Source of the DNA: Huaxiibacter chinensis
Lineage (GTDB): Bacteria; Pseudomonadota; Gammaproteobacteria; Enterobacterales; Enterobacteriaceae
DNA: 64,000 nucleotides
Direction: 5' to 3'
Assembly: GCF_022171985.1 (NCBI RefSeq)
Contig: NZ_JAJVHF010000003.1
Coordinates: 62,001 to 126,000 of the forward strand
Made by a program: the position numbers and the translations under genes. The notes under the pieces are model-generated. The model saw only the letters and a list, made by a program, of their open reading frames with translations. It had not been told where the DNA came from and searched no databases. Of this stretch, positions 39,089 to 47,391 are shown one piece after another; the first letter of the stretch is position 1, and every line of letters starts with the position of its first letter.

Positions 39089-39616
39089 ATTGGTCGGAAT
39101 ATTCAAGCTGTAGTGGCATCGTTCCGTTCACTAAGACCATTCTGCTCTCTGTATCACCCGCTGCGGTGAACGTGTTAAGGGGGCTTGCGCCGCCCCCTTA
39201 ACAATCCCGGCGCCCGGCGATGAAAATCGCCGCTTCGCGGTTCCCTCGACTTATTGCGCCTGGCTTTCGGGTCGGATGCGTTGTCACATCCCTGTGACTC
39301 GCATCCTCCACCCGCATCCCTGCGGGTGGCCCCGGCCAGTCGCAAACGTCTCGGCGATTTTCTGCCGGACCAGCCACGCCTCCACCTTTTTTATTGTCTG
39401 AATGGTAAAAAGGAACCGATAAAATCAGCGGTCGCGACCGTAAGTTAATTGCTGTATCTAATTCATTTCGGTCTTTACCTGAGCGTGGTGCGAAGCACCG
39501 ATTTTATTGCGGGGCCGCGGGGATGGATAAGGGGGCCGCGCTGGCCCCCTTATCTCGTTCACGGGTTGTGTGCGTAGTATGTTCTACGGTACTTAAAGTG
39601 AACGAAACCTTTCCAC
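39089..39616 (+). repeat. Structured repeat element, unit 1 (modules A, B, C)
   Basis: Modules A and B (39089-39406) match 39661-39978 in all but about six of 318 bases, without gaps. Module C (39488-39616) matches 40202-40330. Between B and C is an 81-bp unit-specific spacer. Module B holds four consecutive hairpins: TTAAGGGGGC/GCCCCCTTAA (39175-39201), CGGCGAT-GAAA-ATCGCCG (39215-39232, GNRA loop), GGATGCG..GTCACA-TCCC-TGTGAC..CGCATCC (39274-39306) and CCACCCGCA-TCCC-TGCGGGTGG (39308-39329). Module C has a 12-bp stem GATAAGGGGGCC/GGCCCCCTTATC (39526-39554) and CGTTCAC/GTGAACG. This looks like structured RNA or DNA, not protein. I cannot name the family. Confidence 0.85.
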
Positions 39617-39660
39617 GACACCCCAAAAAACCACCGCCCCCCGAATGTCTTTAGACCGCT

Positions 39661-40330
39661 ATTGGTCGGAATATTCACGCTGCAGTGGCATCGTTCCGTT
39701 CACTATGGCCATTCTGCTCTCTGTATCGCCCGCTGCGGTGAACGTGTTAAGGGGGCTTGCGCCGCCCCCTTAACAATCCCGGCGCCCGGCGATGAAAATC
39801 GCCGCTTCGCGGTTCCCTCGACTTATTGCGCCTGGCTTTCGGGTCGGATGCGTTGTCACATCCCTGTGACTCGCATCCTCCACCCGCATCCCTGCGGGTG
39901 GCCCCGGCCAGTCGCAAACGTCTCGGCGATTTTCTGCCGGACCAGCCACGCCTCCACCTTCTTTATTGTCTGAATGGAAAAGAGGGACAAAAAATCACTC
40001 ACTTATGACCAGAAGATAAGTAATTCAAGATCAATTCATTTTACTGTATCGGAATGTGGCACGGGGGTTGTGTCCCCGCTGAAATCGGCGAGCCGGAGAC
40101 CGGATGACAAGGGCTGGACGCCAGGGATGGCGGCCAGAGGCGAATCGAGACAGGATGTCGAGTTGAGCCGACCGCAGGCAGCGGGTCGGGAGGTGAGCGC
40201 AGTGCGAAGCACCGATTTTATTGCGGGGCCGCGGGGATGGATAAGGGGGCCGCGGTGGCCCCCTTATCTCGTTCACGGGTTGGGTGCGTTCTATGTTCTA
40301 CGGTACCTGAAGTGAACGAAACCTTTCCAC
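39661..40330 (+). repeat. Structured repeat element, unit 2 (modules A, B, C)
   Basis: Second full unit. Modules A and B (39661-39978) and C (40202-40330) are as in unit 1; all the hairpins are kept. The B-C spacer is 223 bp, against 81 bp in unit 1, and has its own short inverted repeats (for example GGCGAGCCGGAGACCGG and GGACGCCAGGGATGGCGGCC). Small ORFs across the modules exist but their reading frames are broken by the spacers and they overlap hairpins, so I do not call genes. Confidence 0.85.
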
Positions 40331-40335
40331 AATAT

Positions 40336-40401
40336 CGCCAAAAACCCACCACGACATCGTCAAAAACCCACCACGACAACGCCAAAAAACCACCGCACAC
40401 C
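40336..40401 (-). repeat. Three tandem 22-bp repeats downstream of the symporter gene
   Basis: CGCCAAAAACCCACCACGAC-AT, CGTCAAAAACCCACCACGAC-AA and a degenerate CGCCAAAAAACCACCGCACACC in tandem, ending 11 bp before the symporter stop. A related stretch (CCCCAAAAAACCACCG) follows unit 1 at 39621. Only three copies without variable spacers, so not CRISPR. Confidence 0.8.
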
Positions 40402-40412
40402 ACCCAATTAAA

Positions 40413-41672
40413 TTAAACCTCCCGCTCCACCCACTCCGATTCCACTTCCCGCGCCTCTTCATTCTGCGACAACATCGCCGTCGCAATCCCATTCCCCAAC
40501 ACGTTAATCGCTGAACGCCCCATATCCAGGAAATGATCAATCCCCATCAGCAGCAAAATACCCGCAACCGGAATATTAAAACTTGGGATAGTCGCCGCCA
40601 GCACCACCAGCGATGAACGAGGTACCCCCGCAATCCCTTTTGAGGCCAGCATCAGCGTCAACATCAGGATCGCCACTTCCGAGAAACTCAGGTGAATATT
40701 GTATGCCTGGGCGATAAACATCGACGCGAAAGAGCAGTAAACCATCGAGCCCACCAGGTTAAAGGAGTAACCAATCGGCAAAACGAAAGAGGCAATACTG
40801 CGTGAGCAACCAAAGCGCTCCAGTTGCTCCAGGGTTTTAGGATACGCCGCTTCAGAACTGCTGGTGGTAAATGCAACCAGCACCGGATCCTTTAACATGC
40901 TGAGCAGCCGGAATACCTCTCTTTTCAGCACCATGTATCCCACCGCCAGCAGCACGACGCAGGTGAGGAGGATCGCCACATAATAGCCGCCAATAAAGGA
41001 CGCATAGTTCAGCAAAATGCCCAGACCCTGCGTGGCGATGACCGAGGAAATGGCCGCAAAGATTGCCAGCGGAGCCACGTACATCACGTAACCGGTCACT
41101 TTGAGCATGATGTGAGAGACAACATCCAGCGCCGCCACTAACGGGGCGTTGAATTTCTGCCCCAGCGACGCGCCGCCAATTCCGAAGAACATCGAGAACA
41201 CCACGATCTGCAGGATCTCGTTATTCGCCATCGCCCCCGCAATACTGGTTGGAATCGTGTGCGACAAGAACCCCTTCAGCGTCATTCCCCCCACGGCCAG
41301 ACCGGTATCAACGGATGCCTGAGGGATGGCCAGATTCAGGCCGCTACCGGGTTGCTCAAGGGTGACGATAAACAGCCCAACCAGAATAGAGAGCACGGAG
41401 GAGCTGATAAACCACACCATCGCTTTGCCGCCAACGCGCCCAATGGTTGACGTTTCACCAAGCTTCATTATCCCAACCGTCAGCGTACTGAAGACCAGTG
41501 GCGCGATGACCATTTTAATGAGCCGCAGGAAAATGTCGGTGAAAAGGGAGATGTTGTCAGCCCAGGTTGCGATCGTATCGGCCGACGCATACTCGTGGAT
41601 GGCTGCGCCGGAAAGAATCCCCGCCAGCATGAATATCACGATAAACAGCGTGAGCCTGTTTGCACTTGCCAC
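40413..41672 (-). CDS. Dicarboxylate/amino acid:cation symporter (DAACS family)
   Basis: A 419-residue inner-membrane symporter of the GltP/DctA family. Helical segments alternate with family motifs: FLRLIKMVIAPLVFSTLTVG, the serine-rich re-entrant loop VAFTTSSSEAAYPKTLEQLE, then LPIGYSFNLVGSMVY (NLxG/NMDG-like substrate site) and a final MGIDHFLDMGRSAINVLGN. It takes up C4-dicarboxylates or acidic amino acids with Na+ or H+. GTG start with AGAGGA upstream. The gene lies head-to-head with the SCPU pilus operon with a CRP site between, and is not found between cheW and tar in E. coli. Confidence 0.85.
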   Translation of the reverse strand: MASANRLTLFIVIFMLAGILSGAAIHEYASADTIATWADNISLFTDIFLRLIKMVIAPLVFSTLTVGIMKLGETSTIGRVGGKAMVWFISSSVLSILVGLFIVTLEQPGSGLNLAIPQASVDTGLAVGGMTLKGFLSHTIPTSIAGAMANNEILQIVVFSMFFGIGGASLGQKFNAPLVAALDVVSHIMLKVTGYVMYVAPLAIFAAISSVIATQGLGILLNYASFIGGYYVAILLTCVVLLAVGYMVLKREVFRLLSMLKDPVLVAFTTSSSEAAYPKTLEQLERFGCSRSIASFVLPIGYSFNLVGSMVYCSFASMFIAQAYNIHLSFSEVAILMLTLMLASKGIAGVPRSSLVVLAATIPSFNIPVAGILLLMGIDHFLDMGRSAINVLGNGIATAMLSQNEEAREVESEWVEREV

Positions 41673-42102
41673 TCAAAAATCCTCTTTTGCGCATAGGTTT
41701 GCAGAGATGCGCTGGGTTATATGATTTTTCAATTTCAGCGCATCGAAATATTCAGCAAGTAAATTGAAGTAAAGACTGGCGGCATACAACTATTTTTTAA
41801 TTTTTATTCATTCAGTTGCATATGTGCGGACGATATATTGTGATGCAGATCACACATTAGGGAATATATCCTCATGAATTAACTGTTTTCATTTTTTTAC
41901 AAGTTTGTAACAAATTGATTTTAAATAAAATAGTGTGTCAATACGGTGAAAGTCGCAGTGAAAAGGGCAAAGGTGGTTGAACTGTTATCCATAAACTAAA
42001 TTCTCAGTAACCCCTCACTAGGAATGTTAAGCGGGGCTAACATATTGAGCGCACTCAATAAAGTATCAAAAGCGAACGGTCTCATTTCCTGGAGGGTTGT
42101 AA
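41673..42102. other. Intergenic region between the symporter and the SCPU pilus operon
   Basis: About 430 bp, strongly AT-rich in the middle, with promoters for both directions. It contains one perfect CRP core at 41839-41854 and a GGAGGG ribosome site just before 42103. No gene seen. Confidence 0.6.
41839..41854. promoter_or_regulatory. CRP site between symporter and SCPU pilus genes
   Basis: TGTGA-TGCAGA-TCACA, all ten core bases. It lies about 170 bp upstream of the symporter start and 250 bp upstream of the pilus operon, so the symporter is the likelier target. Confidence 0.75.
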
Positions 42103-42672
42103 ATGAAAAGAAAACTCCTGCTGATTTGTACAGGCGGAATTCTGGCAATGTGCGCACAAAACGCACTCGCCGTCACCAGTAACGGGACGATCGGGGCAAC
42201 ACTGACATTGACCAACGGTTGCCTTATTAATGGTTCGCCAACGCAGAACGGGATTAACTTCGGTACGCTGGATTTTGGTACGCATCCCGCGACCTTCTCA
42301 ACGCTTACCACCCAGCTTACCGGTGCCAGCGGGGGTAACACCTTCACAATCCAGTGTACGACCGCAAGCTATACGGTCGCGATTACGGGCAACACCAACG
42401 CTACAGCACCAGGCACGGTCGTGGGTACCCCGGGCACGCCTGCACGCTATCTGGTGAACACGGCGAATGCGTCACAGGGTGTCGCGTATAGCCTGTTCAG
42501 CGACAGCGGTTACAACAACGTGATTGCCAATAATGCGGCGATCCCGGTGGCGTCAACGGCGGGCGGGGTGGACAGCTACACCCTTTATGGCCGTATTACA
42601 GGCGGCGGTAATAGCGTGACGGTCGTTCCGGGTACCTACACCGATACGATTAATGTCAGCGTAACGTACTAG
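42103..42672 (+). CDS. Spore coat U (SCPU) domain pilin, first subunit of an archaic chaperone-usher pilus
   Basis: A 189-residue secreted subunit. Signal peptide MKRKLLLICTGGILAMCAQN with cleavage after ALA; the mature SCPU domain begins with GTIGATLTLTNGCLING and has NFGTLDFGTHPATFS, with two cysteines for the family disulfide, and ends in PGTYTDTINVSVTY, the typical donor/acceptor strand tail. Homologues of the Csu pilus of Acinetobacter assemble the rod of thin pili for biofilm on plastics. First gene of a five-gene operon; GGAGGG precedes the start. Confidence 0.87.
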   Translation: MKRKLLLICTGGILAMCAQNALAVTSNGTIGATLTLTNGCLINGSPTQNGINFGTLDFGTHPATFSTLTTQLTGASGGNTFTIQCTTASYTVAITGNTNATAPGTVVGTPGTPARYLVNTANASQGVAYSLFSDSGYNNVIANNAAIPVASTAGGVDSYTLYGRITGGGNSVTVVPGTYTDTINVSVTY

Positions 42673-42678
42673 CCATCA

Positions 42679-43227
42679 ATGAGGGCCATGACTCTGCGTC
42701 TGCGCCCCGGCGCAGAGGGATTCCTGCAACCATTTTTAGTACTGATCTCGGCGTTATTGTGCGTCACGCCTGCCGCTGCGGTCACCACGCAGTCGTTTCA
42801 GGTGTCGGCCACCATAACGCCGGGCTGTTCAGTGACCGCAGGAACAGGGGGCGTGTTAGGCACGCTGAATTTTGGCACGCATACCGGGGTAGAAAAAAAT
42901 CCGGTGAGTACGGCGTTTGTGCCAAACGGGGCGTTGTCTATCGCCTGCACTCCGGGCGTTGCGCTCAGCATGAGCATTGACGGTGGGCAGCATTATTCGT
43001 CAGTCCGACGAATGCAGCGTGCCAGCGGCACGGACGTCGTCGCCTATCGCTTGTACAGCAACAGTTCACTGGCCGCCAACAGTGAAATAGGGGTCAATCA
43101 GGCGATCCCCGTGGCATATACCAACAGCAACAATATTGCGCTACCGCTCTTTGGTGTGGCGCTTCTGACGGGGTTCAGTCCCGCAGGCACCTATTCAGAT
43201 CAACTCACCGTGACGTTGTCATGGTGA
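42679..43227 (+). CDS. SCPU domain pilin, second subunit
   Basis: A 182-residue secreted subunit starting 6 bp after the first. Signal region FLQPFLVLISALLCVTPAAA ends before VTTQSFQV; the SCPU domain has ITPGCSVTAGTGGVLGTLNF, GTHTG and the C-terminal PAGTYSDQLTVTLSW. It is likely a minor or adaptor pilin (CsuA- or CsuB-like). The start is uncertain: ATG 42679 has little ribosome site and relies on coupling; ATG 42688 is an alternative three codons on. Confidence 0.85.
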   Translation: MRAMTLRLRPGAEGFLQPFLVLISALLCVTPAAAVTTQSFQVSATITPGCSVTAGTGGVLGTLNFGTHTGVEKNPVSTAFVPNGALSIACTPGVALSMSIDGGQHYSSVRRMQRASGTDVVAYRLYSNSSLAANSEIGVNQAIPVAYTNSNNIALPLFGVALLTGFSPAGTYSDQLTVTLSW

Positions 43228-43243
43228 AACAGGGAGAAGTGTA

Positions 43244-43984
43244 ATGAAGGCATCCTTTTTTCGGATTGGGATTTTGGGCTTATGTGCGCTCTGTTCGCCG
43301 GGGATTCACGCGGCAGCCACGATTTTACTCTGGCCGATCGATCCCTGGCTTTCCGCCGACACCAAAGCCACCGAACTGTGGATCCAGAATCAGGGTAACA
43401 GCGCACCCACGATGCAGGTTCGCATCGTGCGCTGGAAACAGGAGAATGGCTTCGAGCGATACACCGCTCAGCAGGATGTGGTTGCCAGTCCACCTATTGT
43501 CACTATCGCGAAAGGCGGAAAGCAGCTCATCCGTCTTATCAAACAAAGCAACGTCCCGATGGGCGTTGAACAAGCCTACCGTATTATTGTCGATGAAATC
43601 CCCCAGCCGCAGGACAAGGCCCAGCCGCAAATTGGCCTGAAATTACAAATGCGGTATTCCATCCCACTGTTTGTTTACGGACAGGGTATTCCGACCATTA
43701 AAGAAGGCGCGCATCACGTGCTGGTCGACCCAAACAATCTTAGCTGGCGTGTCATTCAGGAAAATGGAAAACCTGCGGTACAGGTGAGCAACCGGGGAGA
43801 TGTGCACGTGCGATTAAGCCATGTGACGATGGATGGACGGACCATCGCTGACGGTTTACTGGGCTATGTGCTGCCGGGCAGTACCCGCAGCTGGCCGCTG
43901 CCAGCGGGGATCAACCAGCCGCGCCAGATGAGTGCACAAATTAATGCCAAGGATACGCAATGGCAGTCGGCACCCGGCAACTGA
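43244..43984 (+). CDS. Periplasmic pilus chaperone, CsuC/FimC type
   Basis: A 246-residue periplasmic chaperone. Signal MKASFFRIGILGLCALCS to IHAA; the PapD-like first domain has TELWIQNQGNSAPTMQVRI, PPIVTIAKGGKQLIRLI and RIIVDEIPQP; the second domain has QVSNRGDVHVRLSHV and LPGSTRSWPLP. It stabilises SCPU pilins and hands them to the usher. GGGAGAAG precedes ATG. The usher gene overlaps its end by 25 bp. Confidence 0.92.
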   Translation: MKASFFRIGILGLCALCSPGIHAAATILLWPIDPWLSADTKATELWIQNQGNSAPTMQVRIVRWKQENGFERYTAQQDVVASPPIVTIAKGGKQLIRLIKQSNVPMGVEQAYRIIVDEIPQPQDKAQPQIGLKLQMRYSIPLFVYGQGIPTIKEGAHHVLVDPNNLSWRVIQENGKPAVQVSNRGDVHVRLSHVTMDGRTIADGLLGYVLPGSTRSWPLPAGINQPRQMSAQINAKDTQWQSAPGN

Positions 43985-46344
43985 AAACGATTATGTCTAT
44001 CCTGCTCTGCATCAGCACCCCAGCCTGGGCTGAGTCCGGTGACGACGCATTACCGCCGCCGCCCGACGCGCGTGCGCTGAATGATGAGGCGGTGTTCCAG
44101 CTCGCGCTGGTCATCAACCACTACGATACAGGACAGGTGGTGCCGGTTACCCAGCGTAATGGCAGCTATTTTGTCTCAAGCGCCGATTTGCTGCGTGCAG
44201 GATTGCCGCCGGAACATGTGCCGAACGGAGAAGTCGATCTCTCCCGACTGGCGCAGGTGCGTGTGGAATATGACAGCGGCGCACAGCGTCTGCTTCTGAG
44301 CGTGCCGCGTGACTGGATTGCCGAGCGCGTAACGCCCTTCGGCGGACAGACCGCTCAGAGCAAACCTTATTACGGCCGCGGCGCGCTGCTTAACTACGAT
44401 TTTTATACTAATCACACGGAGCACGTCGGCGGTCAGGCCTCTTTGTGGCACGAATTCCGCTACTTCAATGAAGAGGGCTCGCTCTCATCAACGGGTTATG
44501 CCCGGCAAAATTTCACCGGTAATAATGGACAGCAGGAAGGTTATGTCCGCTATGACACCACGCTGATGATAACCAATGAAGATGATGCCACGACCTGGAC
44601 CGCCGGGGATGTGATCAGTGATTCCCTGAGCTGGAGCTCCAGCGTGCGCATGGGCGGCATCAGCTATGGCCGCGATTTTTCGTTACGTCCGGATCTGGTG
44701 ACCTGGCCTCTGCCGGCGTTTTCCGGCGAGGCGGCAGTGCCCACCTCCGTCGATCTCTTTATCAATGGCTACCGCTCCGGATCGACGCAACTGCAGCCCG
44801 GACCGTTTACGCTGACCAATCTGCCCTATATTAACGGGGCGGGTGATGCGGTACTTATCACGACCGATGCCCTGGGACGACAGGTCAGTACAACCATGCC
44901 GTTCTATGTGACCAGCGATCTTCTTAAAGCGGGGCTGAGTGACGGGGCCATGACGCTCGGGAGCTTACGCCGGAACTATGGTATTAAGAATTTTGACTAT
45001 GGCCCCGCGGCGGGAAGTGGATCGTATCGCTATGGCTTAACCGACTGGTTAACGCTTGAAGGCCATGGCGAAGCCGCCGAGGAGCTGGCGCTGGGCGGCG
45101 CGGGAGCGGTGGTTAAACTGGGTCGCTTTGGCGTGGTGAACAGCGCCTATACCCACAGCCAGATGCGGGGCGACAACGGCGGACAAACGACCTGGGGATA
45201 CCAGTACAGCACCAGCCAGTTTAGCGTGGCCACCCAACACTCTCGTCGCGACCGCGGCTATGGCAACCTGGCGCTTTACGATCAGCCCACCGTTTATGAT
45301 GAAAAGAATCAACCTATCGCCAGCCTCAGCCGCAATACCGATCAATATTCCCTGACCTTCAATATGGGGGATTTTGGCAATATCGGCGCGGCGTGGATCG
45401 GCGTGGAGAGTTTCGACAGCCAGAAAACCGAGTTGCTGAATGTCTCCTGGAGCCGCAACCTGTGGGGAAGCAGCAGTATCTATCTGGCTGCCAGCCGCGA
45501 TCGGCAGCGTGGCGACTGGACGGTAGCAATGTCGTTGCAAATTCCGCTGGGTGAGCGGGACAGCGCGGCCGTAAGTTTCGAGAATACCCCTGATTCAGGC
45601 AGTACCCAGCGCGTGAACTACAACCACTCTATGCCGTCGGACGGCGGATTTAGCTGGAATATGGCCTGGGCGAATCAGTCGCAGGCGAAAAACTATCAGC
45701 AGGCGACCCTCGGCTGGCGGAACAGCAATATCGAAGTGCAGGGCGGCGGGTATGGTGAGCAGGACATGATGACCTGGTGGGGCGAGGCGATGGGCTCCAT
45801 CGTGCTTATGGATAATGAACTCTTTGCCGCCAATAAAATCAACGATGCATTCGTGGTGATCAGCACCGACGGCCACCCGGATGTGCCGGTCAATTATGAA
45901 AACCAACCTGTAGGCAAAACGAATCGTAACGGTTATCTGCTTATCAGCGGCGTATCGGCTTATTACCCGGCCAGTTACAGTATTAACACCCTGAATTTAC
46001 CGGCAGATACCCAACTGAAAGAGACGGAGCGGCGCGTGGCTATTCGCCGTCATAGTGGTTTTCTGGTGGACTTCCCCATGGAGCAGGAACGTGTCGCCAG
46101 CGTCATTCTTCATGATGCGCAAGGACAGGCGATACCGGTGGGAAGCCAGGTTAACCGGGCCTCGCGCAGCACTGCCGTGGTGGGCTATGACGGCATTACG
46201 TGGCTCGAAAATCTGAATGACGTCAACGAATTACAAATTCGTACCCCGGAGGGGAAACGGTGTCACGCCACGCTGACCATCGGCACTAACCCTGAGCATA
46301 AACTGCAAACCTACGGTCCACTGGTGTGTCGGGAGGGGCAATGA
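43960..46344 (+). CDS. Outer-membrane usher of the SCPU pilus (CsuD type)
   Basis: A 794-residue usher. ATG 43960 is preferred because AAGGA lies 6-7 nt upstream and gives a normal signal peptide (RQLKTIMSILLCISTPAWA). The N-terminal periplasmic domain (about 40-140), the barrel with plug (about 150-620: GRDFSLRPDLVTWPLPAFSG, DLFINGYRSGS) and the C-terminal domains (RRHSGFLVDFPMEQ, GYDGITWLENL) are in usual order. It secretes and orders pilins. The gene overlaps the chaperone gene by 25 bp and the tip gene by ATGA. Confidence 0.93.
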   Translation: MAVGTRQLKTIMSILLCISTPAWAESGDDALPPPPDARALNDEAVFQLALVINHYDTGQVVPVTQRNGSYFVSSADLLRAGLPPEHVPNGEVDLSRLAQVRVEYDSGAQRLLLSVPRDWIAERVTPFGGQTAQSKPYYGRGALLNYDFYTNHTEHVGGQASLWHEFRYFNEEGSLSSTGYARQNFTGNNGQQEGYVRYDTTLMITNEDDATTWTAGDVISDSLSWSSSVRMGGISYGRDFSLRPDLVTWPLPAFSGEAAVPTSVDLFINGYRSGSTQLQPGPFTLTNLPYINGAGDAVLITTDALGRQVSTTMPFYVTSDLLKAGLSDGAMTLGSLRRNYGIKNFDYGPAAGSGSYRYGLTDWLTLEGHGEAAEELALGGAGAVVKLGRFGVVNSAYTHSQMRGDNGGQTTWGYQYSTSQFSVATQHSRRDRGYGNLALYDQPTVYDEKNQPIASLSRNTDQYSLTFNMGDFGNIGAAWIGVESFDSQKTELLNVSWSRNLWGSSSIYLAASRDRQRGDWTVAMSLQIPLGERDSAAVSFENTPDSGSTQRVNYNHSMPSDGGFSWNMAWANQSQAKNYQQATLGWRNSNIEVQGGGYGEQDMMTWWGEAMGSIVLMDNELFAANKINDAFVVISTDGHPDVPVNYENQPVGKTNRNGYLLISGVSAYYPASYSINTLNLPADTQLKETERRVAIRRHSGFLVDFPMEQERVASVILHDAQGQAIPVGSQVNRASRSTAVVGYDGITWLENLNDVNELQIRTPEGKRCHATLTIGTNPEHKLQTYGPLVCREGQ

Positions 46345-47306
46345 AACGCGCGTTGCTGCTGCTATTGCTGCTGTTCTCAAGCGGAAGCTGGGCGGCCTGT
46401 ACGGTCAGCACGGTCAATGCCTCTTTCGGCAGCGTCACCTCGTTTGCATTAAGCGGGAGTAATGAGGTCCAGACCACCGGGACGCTGGTGGTAAATTGCG
46501 ACGCGGTACTGAATTTATTGACCAACGACTCCGTCACGCTCACTTACTCCTCCGCCACGGTGTCGGCGAACAGTCGGGCAAACATGAAACGTACCGACAA
46601 TGCCGCCATTACCGATGTGATCCCCACACGGTTATGTGGCGCGTCCAGTTGCAGCAACAGCAGTGAGGTGCAAATCAGTAAAGCCTATACCTGGAGCGGG
46701 GCGACGTTGCTCAACCTGCTGGGTGGCAAGCAATATAATCTCCCGCTCTATTTTCGTACCGTTGCCGGGCAGAACGTCACTGCCGGGCCGTATCAGGTTG
46801 TGCTGAACTTCAGTGTTAACTACAGCGTGTGCTCAGTGGGCGTTGCGGGCTTGTGCCTTTCAGGGCAACAAACCGGTACGGCGGCAACCAGTATTACCCT
46901 GAACATGAATGTGACGAACGATTGCAGCGCGATGACCACCCCAAATGTGGCGTTCAACAGCGCGCCGCTGGTACAAAATTTCCCGACTATCTCGCAGGCG
47001 ATTTCCGTCACCTGCACCAAGGGCAGCACCTATACCATAGGCATTAACAATGGCAGTAACGCCAATAATAACGTGCGTAATATGGCCAGCGGGAATAACC
47101 GCCTGAGCTATGACATTTTTAAAGGGGCGACCAGTAACCGCTGGGGAAGCAGCGGTTCGGAACGCTGGTCCAGTGCGACCTCTTCGCAGGTGAGTACGGA
47201 CGGCTTATTACGTACCTATAACTACACCGCCAAAGTGTTAACAACCCAGGCCACACCCCCTGCCGGAACCTATACCGACACGCTGATCGTTGACGTCGCG
47301 TTTTAA
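46341..47306 (+). CDS. SCPU tip adhesin with two SCPU domains (CsuE type)
   Basis: A 321-residue secreted protein; ATG 46341 follows GGGAGGGGCA and overlaps the usher stop. Signal MKRALLLLLLLFSSGSWA; first SCPU domain about 18-165 (CTVSTVNASFGSVTSFALSG, hydrophobic finger-like loops), second about 175-321 (VTNDCSAMTTPNVAF to PPAGTYTDTLIVDVAF). Two-domain SCPU proteins at the end of csu-like operons are tip adhesins; the first domain is the adhesin and the second joins the rod. Contains several cysteines for disulfides. Confidence 0.88.
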   Translation: MKRALLLLLLLFSSGSWAACTVSTVNASFGSVTSFALSGSNEVQTTGTLVVNCDAVLNLLTNDSVTLTYSSATVSANSRANMKRTDNAAITDVIPTRLCGASSCSNSSEVQISKAYTWSGATLLNLLGGKQYNLPLYFRTVAGQNVTAGPYQVVLNFSVNYSVCSVGVAGLCLSGQQTGTAATSITLNMNVTNDCSAMTTPNVAFNSAPLVQNFPTISQAISVTCTKGSTYTIGINNGSNANNNVRNMASGNNRLSYDIFKGATSNRWGSSGSERWSSATSSQVSTDGLLRTYNYTAKVLTTQATPPAGTYTDTLIVDVAF

Positions 47307-47333
47307 CCCCCACGCTTTTCCCTTTCGCAAATG

Positions 47334-47360
47334 TAAAGTTCCTGCTACCCGTGCCGATAA
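47334..47360 (+). promoter_or_regulatory. Sigma-28 (FliA) promoter of tar
   Basis: TAAAGTTC (47334-47341), 11-bp spacer, GCCGATAA (47353-47360): 15 of 16 bases of the FliA consensus, 31 bp before tar. Confidence 0.92.
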
Positions 47361-47391
47361 CACCGATAACAAATCTTAGAGAAGGTGTTGT

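Noticed and set aside
39254..40315. Several small ORFs (for example 39254-39448, 39662-39973, 39826-40008, 39974-40315) in the repeat element
   Set aside because: They overlap perfect hairpins, change frame and end between the two copies, lack ribosome sites and show no protein family signs.
40336..40401. Tandem 22-bp repeats considered as CRISPR
   Set aside because: Only three copies, no unique spacers between them, and no cas genes.
43994..43996. Downstream ATG as the SCPU usher start
   Set aside because: No ribosome site; it would remove the positive residues of the signal peptide. ATG 43960 has AAGGA.
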